The notes beneath the pieces were generated by a model that ran no database searches, was not told the origin of the DNA, and saw only the letters and a program-made list of their open reading frames with translations. Shown in pieces: positions 1 through 5,587 of a stretch of DNA of 6,084 nt. Numbering within the stretch: position 1 is the stretch's first letter; each line of letters starts with the position of its first letter. Location of the stretch: contig LXTK01000044.1 in assembly GCA_001643475.1 (NCBI GenBank), positions 1 through 6,084 of the forward strand, read 5' to 3'. The position numbers were made by a program, and so were the translations under genes. This DNA comes from Proteobacteria bacterium SPGG2 (GTDB lineage Bacteria > Pseudomonadota > Gammaproteobacteria > Acidiferrobacterales > SPGG2).

Positions 1-130
1 CGCCGTCAATGATCGCCCCAAGTTTGAACGCTGGCGCCGTCGAAGTGATTACAACTAGCTGGGCGGCCTTGGCTGCGTCCCACAAACCGATACTCAGAGC
101 CATCACCATAAGGAGCCGCAAGATAAACAT
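1..130 (-). CDS. Secreted protein of unknown function, N-terminal fragment (runs off left edge)
   Basis: Forty-three codons read leftward from an ATG at 130-128 to the window edge with no stop. The first 22 residues look like a Sec signal peptide: one Arg (R5), a hydrophobic core rich in L, M, I and V (residues 6-17), and a likely signal peptidase I site at AKA|AQ (22/23). The mature protein begins AQLVVITSTAPAFKLGAIID, so it probably acts in the periplasm or outside the cell. From memory, similar openings occur in secreted proteins of the FecR-like kind that lie beside CHASE2 cyclases. The visible part is too short to prove this, so the function is left open. The start follows the TGA of the cyclase-tail remnant (133-135) by 2 bases, and a purine-rich AAGAGAG lies just upstream. 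This spacing suggests the gene was once translationally coupled to a cyclase gene. Later ATGs at codons 8 and 10 are possible but would cut into the signal peptide. Confidence 0.6.
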   Translation of the reverse strand, partial: MFILRLLMVMALSIGLWDAAKAAQLVVITSTAPAFKLGAIIDG

Positions 131-132
131 TC

Positions 133-315
133 TCATTTCTCTCTTATCACAACAGTGTTTCGGCATGGCCTGGATGGCAAGCGTCTGGCATGGAACGCGG
201 TTAGGGTATCATCCGGATACTGCTCAGCCAAATCGTTCTTCCCATTGATATCGTTCATATCGTTTCTATCTCCAAAAGTCGATGTTTTGTACAGGCTGGA
301 TGTGACATTTGTCAC
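133..315 (-). pseudogene. Remnant of a second CHASE2 cyclase: duplicated C-terminal tail
   Basis: The last 43 residues, after allowing for a 9-base internal duplication, align without other gaps to the last 43 residues of the cyclase ending at 398. About 21 of 43 are identical and the stop codons coincide. The clearest stretch is EQYPDDTLTAFHARRL here against NKYPDDTLIAFHTRRL in the cyclase, and both copies begin with GDR and end NTxVxxxK. The frame opens after a TAA near 347-349. The first possible start is a GTG at 315, but residues before GDR show little similarity and there is no catalytic or membrane domain. I read it as the end of a paralogous cyclase whose body was deleted, not a working gene. 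DNA identity is visibly lower than for a recent copy, so the duplication is old. Alternatively it could be a small expressed ORF that keeps the following secreted-protein gene translated by coupling. Confidence 0.55.
248..265. repeat. 9-bp direct tandem duplication inside the cyclase-tail remnant
   Basis: ATATCGTTC (248-256) is followed at once by ATATCGTTT (257-265). On the coding (minus) strand this gives two successive Asn-Asp-(Met/Ile) triplets. Removing one copy makes the remnant exactly the same length as the homologous tail of the intact-end cyclase (43 residues). This supports a slippage duplication after the two copies diverged. Confidence 0.6.
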
Positions 316-316
316 G
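301..316. promoter_or_regulatory. CRP/FNR-family-like palindromic operator candidate
   Basis: The sequence TGTGACATTTGTCACG matches the CRP consensus TGTGA-N6-TCACA at 9 of the 10 defined positions. The core GTGACA/TGTCAC is a perfect 6-base inverted repeat with a 2-base centre. It lies between the cyclase stop (398) and the secreted-protein gene (start 130), overlapping the GTG of the remnant ORF. I cannot see a convincing -35/-10 pair near it, so which transcript it would control is unclear. The most obvious target is the leftward secreted-protein gene. The match is seen in the sequence; regulator identity and function are inferred. Confidence 0.4.
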
Positions 317-321
317 ATTGC

Positions 322-347
322 AAAAACATAGGGCGGGCGCCATTTTT
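322..347. terminator. Weak, possibly bidirectional terminator-like hairpin
   Basis: A short GC inverted repeat (GGCG/CGCC, 332-335 and 338-341) is flanked by AAAAA (322-326) and TTTTT (343-347), so a T tract follows the hairpin on either strand. It lies about 50 bases past the cyclase stop in the direction of transcription, where a terminator would be expected. The stem is only 3-4 pairs with a very small loop and the leftward T tract is 5 bases away, so the call is weak. The surrounding stretch 316-397 holds no gene. Confidence 0.25.
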
Positions 348-397
348 AACCGTTTGGCCTCGGGAGGCGTACGGCCGGCACCCGCAGCACATACAAC

Positions 398-1669
398 TCA
401 CTTCTTCTCCACTACAATCGTGTTCCCACCTTCCCCGGCCGCGAGACGCCGCGTATGGAAGGCAATCAGCGTGTCATCCGGGTACTTGTTTGTCAGGCTG
501 CGAAAAGCGTTGGCCGCCTCGCGATCCCCCTGCTTCATAAGACGGTATGCGATCATGTAGTCGGCGGTCTTCTCTGAGGCCGCCTCGGCCTCAGACAGGG
601 GCTCGAATACGTCGATGCCCTCGGTTTTGCCCGCTAGCAGCAACCGGCCAACGGGTCGAAAACGAAGGTGCTCACATTTCTCGACAGTCGTCCGACTGGC
701 GCAAATACGTGTACCAAGAAGCCTGTTCGCGCTTTCCAAGCGTGCCGCGGTGTTAACCGCGTCACCGTGGGCCGTGTAGTCGAACCGATTGTCTCCACCG
801 AAGTTGCCGACTACGGCCAATCCGGTGTTGACGCCGATGCGAGTTTCCCCGAACTCAATACCGCAGGTGGCTTGACGCAACCTATAGGATTGGCAGAACG
901 CATCGAGATCCATGGCACAGGTAACACCACGTTCAGCATGATCGCGCTGGTCGCTCGGTGCATTGAACATGACGTGAAGCGCGTCGCCGACGATTTTGTC
1001 GATGGTGCCGCCGTGGCGCAGCACAATATTGCAGGTCTCGTCCAGATACTCGTTGAGCAGCTGTACCAGAACTGTTGGTTCCGTTTGCTCGGTCAGCGAA
1101 GTGAAGCCCGCAATGTCGGTAAATAAGAAAGTCACTTCACGCTTTTCCCCACCGAGAGCCAGGCGAGCAGGGTCAGCCACTAGCTGTTCGATGACCGCAG
1201 GTGCCAAGTATCTCGAGAAGGCATCGCGGATGAACCGCTTCTGAATCCACTCTTGTCGCCAAAGATGTGCGGTGCCAACGCCGGCAGATGTTGCAAAGGC
1301 AATCGTGGGCATAACCAGCGGCAGCAGAGGGCCGCCCTGCTGGTAGAGAAAGAACCCCCCGATCCAGCCCGCAACCACCAAGACAGCCCCCACGCTGCTT
1401 CTTACGCCGACCGGTGCGTTGATCACGGTGAGCATCATTCCGATTGCCGACAACAGAAAAATGATAAATCCGTCTTCCCATGCGTCGAGCCGATGTCCTC
1501 TGCGCCCCTCTAGCAGTTGTGCCAAGGCGTGGGCATGTATCACTACCCCGGGCATGCTGCCGGCCTTGGATCCTGCGCCGGCGGCGAACGGCGTGCGATG
1601 TCGGTCGCTCAGCAGCAGGTCGGCGCCGATCAAGACGATTTTTCCTGAAAACCAAGGAGACGGGAGCAA
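398..1669 (-). CDS. CHASE2 adenylate cyclase, C-terminal part (end of CHASE2, membrane segments, cyclase domain); gene frameshifted
   Basis: This is the 3' portion of a class III nucleotide cyclase, which makes cAMP from ATP at the inner membrane. Numbered from the TTG at 1669, it starts with the end of the CHASE2 sensor (WFSGKIVLIGAD, then DRHRTPF, residues 6-28). Three membrane segments follow (about 66-84, 88-109, 114-135), then a linker (FSRYLAPAVIEQL) and the catalytic domain (about 174-357). Catalytic residues appear complete: metal-binding D185 (FTDIAGFTS) and D229 (VGDALHVMF), adenine-specifying K225 and T299 (DYTAHGD), and transition-state N306 and R310 (AVNTAAR). The Lys/Thr pair points to adenylate rather than guanylate cyclase. 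The tail ends in the family-typical YPDD...AFH..RL...V..K segment, which is duplicated at 133-273. The TTG is probably not a real start, because homology continues upstream in this frame (SAHAVP) to about 1688. It belongs to the gene starting at 2367; a restored protein would be 656 residues, a normal length. As read, this half has no evident start signal. Confidence 0.85.
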   Translation of the reverse strand: MLPSPWFSGKIVLIGADLLLSDRHRTPFAAGAGSKAGSMPGVVIHAHALAQLLEGRRGHRLDAWEDGFIIFLLSAIGMMLTVINAPVGVRSSVGAVLVVAGWIGGFFLYQQGGPLLPLVMPTIAFATSAGVGTAHLWRQEWIQKRFIRDAFSRYLAPAVIEQLVADPARLALGGEKREVTFLFTDIAGFTSLTEQTEPTVLVQLLNEYLDETCNIVLRHGGTIDKIVGDALHVMFNAPSDQRDHAERGVTCAMDLDAFCQSYRLRQATCGIEFGETRIGVNTGLAVVGNFGGDNRFDYTAHGDAVNTAARLESANRLLGTRICASRTTVEKCEHLRFRPVGRLLLAGKTEGIDVFEPLSEAEAASEKTADYMIAYRLMKQGDREAANAFRSLTNKYPDDTLIAFHTRRLAAGEGGNTIVVEKK

Positions 1670-2367
1670 CGGTACTGCATGTGCTGAAACGTCCGAAATG
1701 GGGGGGTTTCAACGTCAGGACGGCCACGATAGTCGAGCGGAACAACATCAACATCGGGTACCTCGACACCAGCGACCTTGGCCACAGCGGCGGCAAATCC
1801 GAGCGTCGATCGCCCCCCTTCTTGATTCCTTATATATATAGATCGCACGGTGCCATCTATCGTGTCTTCGGCCACATAGGCAAGACCGCGCTCTACCCCA
1901 TCTAGGTAGTCCCTCATAAAGGCCGCCTGGCGTTCGGTAAGGCTGGCGTCCGCGTCGACGAAGGCCACTACTACCGGAATATTAAGGTCATGCAGCGTTC
2001 TGCGCAGCGCTTCATCTTTTTCGGATTCCGTGGGCTGATCGAACAGGATATCTACGCCTATCAGTTTTGCACCTTTTTGTTCCAGATGATGGAGAAGATT
2101 ACTCAGAAATTGTCGGTCCAATGGCGAGCGATAGGGTAGCGTGGAGAGCGTATCTTCTGTGATGGTTACGATGATGATCCTGTCGGACTGCGGCATCGAC
2201 GGCGTCAATGAAGCAACCCGCAGGTCGTACACCCAGTTCTCTACTAATTGAACCAAGGGAACAAAGCGCGCGGCTGAGACGCAAATGGCAGTTACGATGA
2301 GAACAGTCACCGACGCATGAAAGAAATCCTTGCGCCAGTTTGAGGGCGTTATCGCTGCGTCAGCCAA
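1630..2367 (-). CDS. CHASE2 adenylate cyclase, N-terminal sensor part; gene frameshifted
   Basis: This is the 5' portion of the cyclase that continues in another frame at 398-1688. A cytoplasmic start (WRKDFF) is followed by one membrane segment (about residues 16-36) and then the extracytoplasmic CHASE2 domain. CHASE2 features include ENWVYDLRV (43-51), DRIIIVTITEDTL (62-74), IGVDILFDQP (103-112) and PPFRTF (222-227). CHASE2 is a periplasmic sensor module of cyclases, kinases and phosphodiesterases whose ligand is generally unknown. After TF227 the reading turns into 18 unrelated residues and stops, while homology carries on in the frame one base away. The start is a TTG at 2367-2365, 28 bases after the glxR stop. 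No ATG or GTG lies between the upstream in-frame stop and the membrane segment, and no good Shine-Dalgarno is visible, so the exact start is uncertain. Close spacing suggests co-transcription with glxR. If the frameshift is real, this half would be a truncated sensor without output. Confidence 0.85.
   Translation of the reverse strand: MADAAITPSNWRKDFFHASVTVLIVTAICVSAARFVPLVQLVENWVYDLRVASLTPSMPQSDRIIIVTITEDTLSTLPYRSPLDRQFLSNLLHHLEQKGAKLIGVDILFDQPTESEKDEALRRTLHDLNIPVVVAFVDADASLTERQAAFMRDYLDGVERGLAYVAEDTIDGTVRSIYIRNQEGGRSTLGFAAAVAKVAGVEVPDVDVVPLDYRGRPDVETPPFRTFQHMQYRCSRLLGFQEKSS
1687..1689 (-). other. Probable single-base deletion (frameshift) in the cyclase gene
   Basis: On the coding strand the run here reads CGG ACG TTT CAG CAC, giving RTFQH and then a stop. 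Adding one T gives CGG ACG TTT TCA GCA CAT GCA GTA CCG, or RTFSAHAVP, which joins the CHASE2 halves smoothly (PPFRTF-SAHAVPLLPSPWF). A missing base in the T run (AAA on the plus strand) is the simplest explanation. A run of 7 C (G at 1700-1706 on the plus strand) lies 11-19 bases upstream and is another place where a length error could occur. Whether this is a sequencing or assembly error or a true mutation cannot be told from the window. Confidence 0.7.
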
Positions 2368-2395
2368 GGCTTGGTCGTTCGGAAGGTCTTCGGGC

Positions 2396-3280
2396 CTACG
2401 CTACCTCGTGGTTCGCGAGCTGCTCTAAGGCTCTGACCAGCACCGCATGATCCTTATCGGCCCAGCCCTTGTCGGCACAGTCATTAAAGAGATCTTGTGT
2501 CTTGGCGGTATTGGGCAGGCTCATATTCAACGCGCGCGCGCCATCAAGGGCCAAGTTTAGGTCCTTCTGATGGAGTTTGATGCGGAAACCCGGATCAAAC
2601 GTCCGCTTGATCATGCGTTCACCATGCACTTCTAGAATGCGCGATCCCGCGAAGCCACCCATGAGTGCCTCACGGACGCGGGCCGGATCGGCCCCAGCCT
2701 TCGATGCAAACACTAGTGCTTCGCTGACGGCCTCGATAGTTAAGGCAACGATGATTTGATTGGCGACCTTACACGTCTGACCAGTACCGTTTTCACCAAC
2801 CAACGTTATGTTTTTTCCCATGAGCTCGAACAGTGGTTTGACCCGGTCGAACACGGCCTGCGGCCCGCCGACCATAATCGTCAACGCCGCATTCTTGGCG
2901 CCAACTTCGCCTCCCGATACCGGTGCATCCAAGTAATCGCAACCCAGCTCGTTGATGCGAGACGCAAACTTTTTGGTCTCTATCGGTGAGATAGAACTCA
3001 TATCTACAACCGTTTTGCCGGCACTCAGCCCAGCCGCTACCCCGTCAGGTCCGAACAACGCTTGCTCTACATCAGGCGTGTCCGGCACCATGGTGATGAT
3101 GATTTCGGTTTGTTGTACAACTTCTTGGCAGCTCCCACACTCCACCGCGCCGCCATCCAATAATTCTTGGGGTAGCGGCGAACGATGTTTGACTAGAAAG
3201 AGTTGGTGCCCGGCCGCCTGCAAATGACCGGCCATGGGACGACCCATAATGCCGACGCCAATGAAACCGATTTTGCTCAT
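2396..3280 (-). CDS. glxR: 2-hydroxy-3-oxopropionate reductase (tartronate semialdehyde reductase)
   Basis: This enzyme reversibly reduces tartronate semialdehyde to D-glycerate with NAD(P)H in the cytoplasm. It belongs to the beta-hydroxyacid dehydrogenase family. At 294 residues it equals the usual GarR/GlxR length. The N-terminal Rossmann fold has GFIGVGIMG (5-13; GxGxxG at 8-13). The substrate-binding motif DAPVSGGEVGA is at 118-128, and the catalytic Lys is K171 in GQTCKVANQ. The helical C-terminal domain contains KLHQKDLNLAL (235-245). The start is secure: ATG preceded by GGGAGGAA at 3288-3295, 7 bases upstream, and 21 bases after the hyi stop. Pairing with hyi supports the glx/glyoxylate-type role rather than 3-hydroxyisobutyrate dehydrogenase. 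The related L-threonate dehydrogenase (LtnD) is a less likely alternative, because its kinase and aldolase partners are absent. The symbol could equally be garR. Confidence 0.85.
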   Translation of the reverse strand: MSKIGFIGVGIMGRPMAGHLQAAGHQLFLVKHRSPLPQELLDGGAVECGSCQEVVQQTEIIITMVPDTPDVEQALFGPDGVAAGLSAGKTVVDMSSISPIETKKFASRINELGCDYLDAPVSGGEVGAKNAALTIMVGGPQAVFDRVKPLFELMGKNITLVGENGTGQTCKVANQIIVALTIEAVSEALVFASKAGADPARVREALMGGFAGSRILEVHGERMIKRTFDPGFRIKLHQKDLNLALDGARALNMSLPNTAKTQDLFNDCADKGWADKDHAVLVRALEQLANHEVA

Positions 3281-3301
3281 GATGATGTTCCTCCCAGTTT
3301 T

Positions 3302-4078
3302 CTATAGATACGGACGCACCCAATCCAATCCTGCTTCGGTAGATGAGAGTGGTTTATACTCGCATCCTATCCAACCTTGATAACCGATGCTGTCCAAGTG
3401 CTTAAAGATGAAGCCATAGTTGATCTCACCAGTTCCCGGTTCATGGCGACCCGGGTTGTCGGCAAGCTGCATGTGTCTGATGACGTTGATGTTGGTTTCG
3501 AGTGTTCGCGCGAGATCACCCTCCATGATTTGCATATGATAGATGTCATATTGCAACTGGAGGTTTTTTGATCCGACCTCGTCAATAATCTTAAGCGCCT
3601 GTTCAGAATGACTCAGAAAGAATCCAGGGATGTCGATGGTGTTGATCGGTTCTATCAGCAAGGCGACACCGACAGCGCCCAACTTCTCTGCCGCAAACCT
3701 GAGATTGGTTACCAGTGTCTCATGTAGCCTCTCAGTTGGCACACCAGCTGGCGCGATACCTGCAAGACAATTTACTTGTTTGCACCCGAGGGCGGTGGCG
3801 TAGTTGATGGCCATACCAACACCGTCTTGAAATTCGGTCACGCGATCGGGATGACAGCCGATACCGCGATCGCCGGCATTCCAGTTGCCAGCGGGTAGGT
3901 TATGCAACACCTGCACTAAGTTGTGCTGTTGTAAGTGCTCGTTTAGGACAGCCGCCTCGTAATCATAGGGGAACAGATATTCGACGCCCTTGAAACCGAC
4001 ACGTGCCGCTGCTCCGAATCGATCGAGAAAATCCAGTTCATTGAACAACATCGTCAGGTTGGCGGCAAACTTCGGCAT
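3302..4078 (-). CDS. hyi: Hydroxypyruvate isomerase
   Basis: This enzyme interconverts hydroxypyruvate and tartronate semialdehyde in the cytoplasm and supplies the substrate of the reductase encoded next. It is a TIM-barrel protein of the xylose isomerase/AP endonuclease 2 family. With the ATG at 4078 it has 258 residues, the same length I recall for E. coli Hyi, and begins MPKFAANLTMLFNE like that protein. A GTG at 4102 would add 8 residues and overlap the upstream gene, so I prefer the ATG. Motifs include LHNLPAGNWNAGDRGI (58-73), LLIEPINTIDIPGF (140-153), QYDIYHMQ (176-183), HEPGTGEINY (212-221) and GCEYKP (238-243). Likely metal and catalytic residues are E143, D178, Q204 and E240. The IEPIN and QYDIYHMQ versions match Hyi better than the related 2-oxo-tetronate isomerase OtnI. 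The start lies 4 bases after the upstream TAA with no clear Shine-Dalgarno, which suggests translational coupling. Confidence 0.88.
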   Translation of the reverse strand: MPKFAANLTMLFNELDFLDRFGAAARVGFKGVEYLFPYDYEAAVLNEHLQQHNLVQVLHNLPAGNWNAGDRGIGCHPDRVTEFQDGVGMAINYATALGCKQVNCLAGIAPAGVPTERLHETLVTNLRFAAEKLGAVGVALLIEPINTIDIPGFFLSHSEQALKIIDEVGSKNLQLQYDIYHMQIMEGDLARTLETNINVIRHMQLADNPGRHEPGTGEINYGFIFKHLDSIGYQGWIGCEYKPLSSTEAGLDWVRPYL

Positions 4079-4082
4079 GTCT

Positions 4083-5447
4083 TTAACCGGTGGCGCTAAC
4101 ACTATGTGGGGGCTGAAAAGATGTTTCCATTTCTCGGCGAATCTTTACCGCTTCTGATGATTCGTCTACTTCCACGTCCTGCCAATGAATGGCTTCGCCG
4201 GCGGCGCGCGCGTTTACGAGTTTTACGTTGTGAGCAAGCCCAATAGGTAGGCCGCCAATCGAGAGTGAGTCGGTAGCGGGCATCAGCTTTCCCCAAACGG
4301 TATAGCCGCCTTCTCCATCCAGTACCTCGCCAGCGACCAGATCGCGTTTGGCAATGGCGACGACATCGCCGACAAACCCTCGTGCTCTACCAGTGGCCTC
4401 ACCGCGCAACGCAACCGAAGCGATACTGATCCCAAGTTCGAGGCCAATAAGATGAAAAGGGCGATACAATGCTGAGTAGTGTCCACTGTCGTCGGTCACC
4501 AGGCCATACTCGCCAAAGCAGCTGGCTGCATAGTCCGACGGTGCCTCGAAGGTAACATAAACGCCCCAGCGGAGATCGCGCTCGACCTCGCTACCATCTC
4601 GATTGAGTGACGACACAACTTCTACTGTTCCTTTGTGGTGCAGCAGTCCGCCCGCATCATGTGGTTTCAATAGCTGTGGTAATGCATCTACGCCACAGGG
4701 TGGAAACGCCAGGCCTTCAGGGGCTGGCGTTAGCCCTGTAGCGTTGGCAACCGCCGCCATCTCGATGGCCGACTTGGTACCATCGAGAAACGAATTGAAC
4801 ATCTTCGGGTTCATATGACTAGCCGTTGCCTGTTCGGGTGTGAGCCCATAGTACTGCCAAACTGTATCTGGGGTTGATGCGTGGTATTGCGGCAAGTACT
4901 TGGTACCCTTACCGGCACATACGACATTGAAACCAGTTGCTCGCGCCCAGTCGACCATTTCCGCAATCAATGCCGGCTGATCACCATAGGCCAATGAGTA
5001 GACGACACCAGCCTGGGCTGCGCGCTGTGCTAATAGTGGCCCTGCTAGTGTATCGGCCTCGACGTTGACCATGACAATGTGTCGGCCGGCATCAAAGCAA
5101 GCAAGCGCATGCCGAATGCCCGCACTCGGATCGCCGGTGCAATCCACCACCACCTCCATGTGATCGGCGGCGATTAGCCCGGCCGCATCGTCGGTAATAT
5201 AGGTGGTTCCATCTCTGACCGCCTGCGCAAACGATGTGACAACTGCTCGCCCCTGTGGCCAGTCCAAGCGATCTAGGGTTGCCCGCGCACGTGCGACCTC
5301 GATGTCACACACAGCCATGATGTGGATCCCGCGAGTATGTAGGGCTTGGGCCAGAAACATAGATGCGAATTTACCGGCACCAATAATACCCACCCGAATC
5401 GGTTGGTCGGCTTGTGCTCTCTCAACTAGGAGTCGATGCAGATTCAT
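4083..5447 (-). CDS. NAD(P)-dependent oxidoreductase with C-terminal SAF domain (predicted homoserine dehydrogenase-like, COG4091 type)
   Basis: This 454-residue cytoplasmic protein has an N-terminal Rossmann fold, with VGIIGAGKFASMF at 19-31 (glycines 20, 23 and 25) and the acidic CDIE at 47-50 after the second strand, consistent with NAD(H) use. VVDCTGDPSAG (100-110) follows. A highly characteristic central block comprises GKGTKYLPQYHASTPDTVW (179-197), NPKMFNSFLDGTKSAIEMAA (213-232) and FPPCGVD (248-254). About 362-428 forms a SAF domain (KRDLVAGEVLDGEGGYTVWG...NVKLVN...AGEAIHW), the beta-clip fold found in sialic acid synthase, antifreeze and FlgA-like proteins. The family is often annotated as homoserine dehydrogenase or FlgA, but I know of no firm reaction for it. 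First position in a hyi-glxR cluster suggests a sugar-acid or hydroxy-acid oxidation feeding C3 intermediates; that is inference. The start is the ATG at 5447, 17 residues before the first Rossmann strand, with only a weak Shine-Dalgarno. Confidence 0.8.
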   Translation of the reverse strand: MNLHRLLVERAQADQPIRVGIIGAGKFASMFLAQALHTRGIHIMAVCDIEVARARATLDRLDWPQGRAVVTSFAQAVRDGTTYITDDAAGLIAADHMEVVVDCTGDPSAGIRHALACFDAGRHIVMVNVEADTLAGPLLAQRAAQAGVVYSLAYGDQPALIAEMVDWARATGFNVVCAGKGTKYLPQYHASTPDTVWQYYGLTPEQATASHMNPKMFNSFLDGTKSAIEMAAVANATGLTPAPEGLAFPPCGVDALPQLLKPHDAGGLLHHKGTVEVVSSLNRDGSEVERDLRWGVYVTFEAPSDYAASCFGEYGLVTDDSGHYSALYRPFHLIGLELGISIASVALRGEATGRARGFVGDVVAIAKRDLVAGEVLDGEGGYTVWGKLMPATDSLSIGGLPIGLAHNVKLVNARAAGEAIHWQDVEVDESSEAVKIRREMETSFQPPHSVSATG

Positions 5448-5587
5448 TCTGATTTCATCGTCGGTACTGGCGAGTTAGTCTACTGCTAACGGCATCACTA
5501 AAACAGATCTATATGGGAACTAGCATACCAAGGTGGCGTCAAACGCTTAATGAATCGACTGTGTTGACCCTCAAGGAAACCAACGAC
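5448..5587. promoter_or_regulatory. Divergent intergenic region between catabolic cluster and DUF3179 gene
   Basis: These 140 bases separate two genes that point away from each other, so promoters for both should lie here. It contains an imperfect inverted repeat GTTAG-N7-CTAAC (5474-5490), 26 bases upstream of the leftward ATG, which could be an operator. There are also GTCAA (5538-5542) and TTGAC (5564-5568) half sites about 20 bases apart. No -35/-10 pair with good spacing stands out on either strand, so promoter positions are not assigned. On the plus strand AAGGA at 5573-5577 is a good ribosome binding site for the gene at 5588. Confidence 0.35.

Noticed and set aside
9..248. 79-residue plus-strand reading frame
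   Set aside because: It overlaps the minus-strand signal-peptide gene and the cyclase-tail remnant, both of which have better support.
668..1126. 152-residue plus-strand reading frame
   Set aside because: It lies wholly opposite the cyclase catalytic domain, whose motifs are unmistakable on the minus strand, and its translation resembles no family I know.
1173..1796. 207-residue minus-strand frame across the cyclase break
   Set aside because: This third frame gives Arg/Pro/Cys-rich, low-quality protein with no domain. The two flanking frames carry the CHASE2 and cyclase homology.
1831..1840. TATATATATA run as a possible promoter or repeat element
   Set aside because: It falls inside the CHASE2 coding region, encodes SIYIR in frame, and has no associated -35 element or gene start.
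1480..1905. Plus-strand reading frame of 141 residues
   Set aside because: It is antisense to the CHASE2 and membrane region of the cyclase, with no recognisable motif or ribosome binding site.
2531..2540. CGCGCGCGCG alternating run
   Set aside because: It is coding sequence of glxR (Gly-Ala-Arg-Ala) with nothing else around it.
4079..4102. Upstream GTG start for hyi at 4102
   Set aside because: It would add residues not typical of the family and overlap the preceding gene. The ATG at 4078 gives the standard N-terminus and a 258-residue length.
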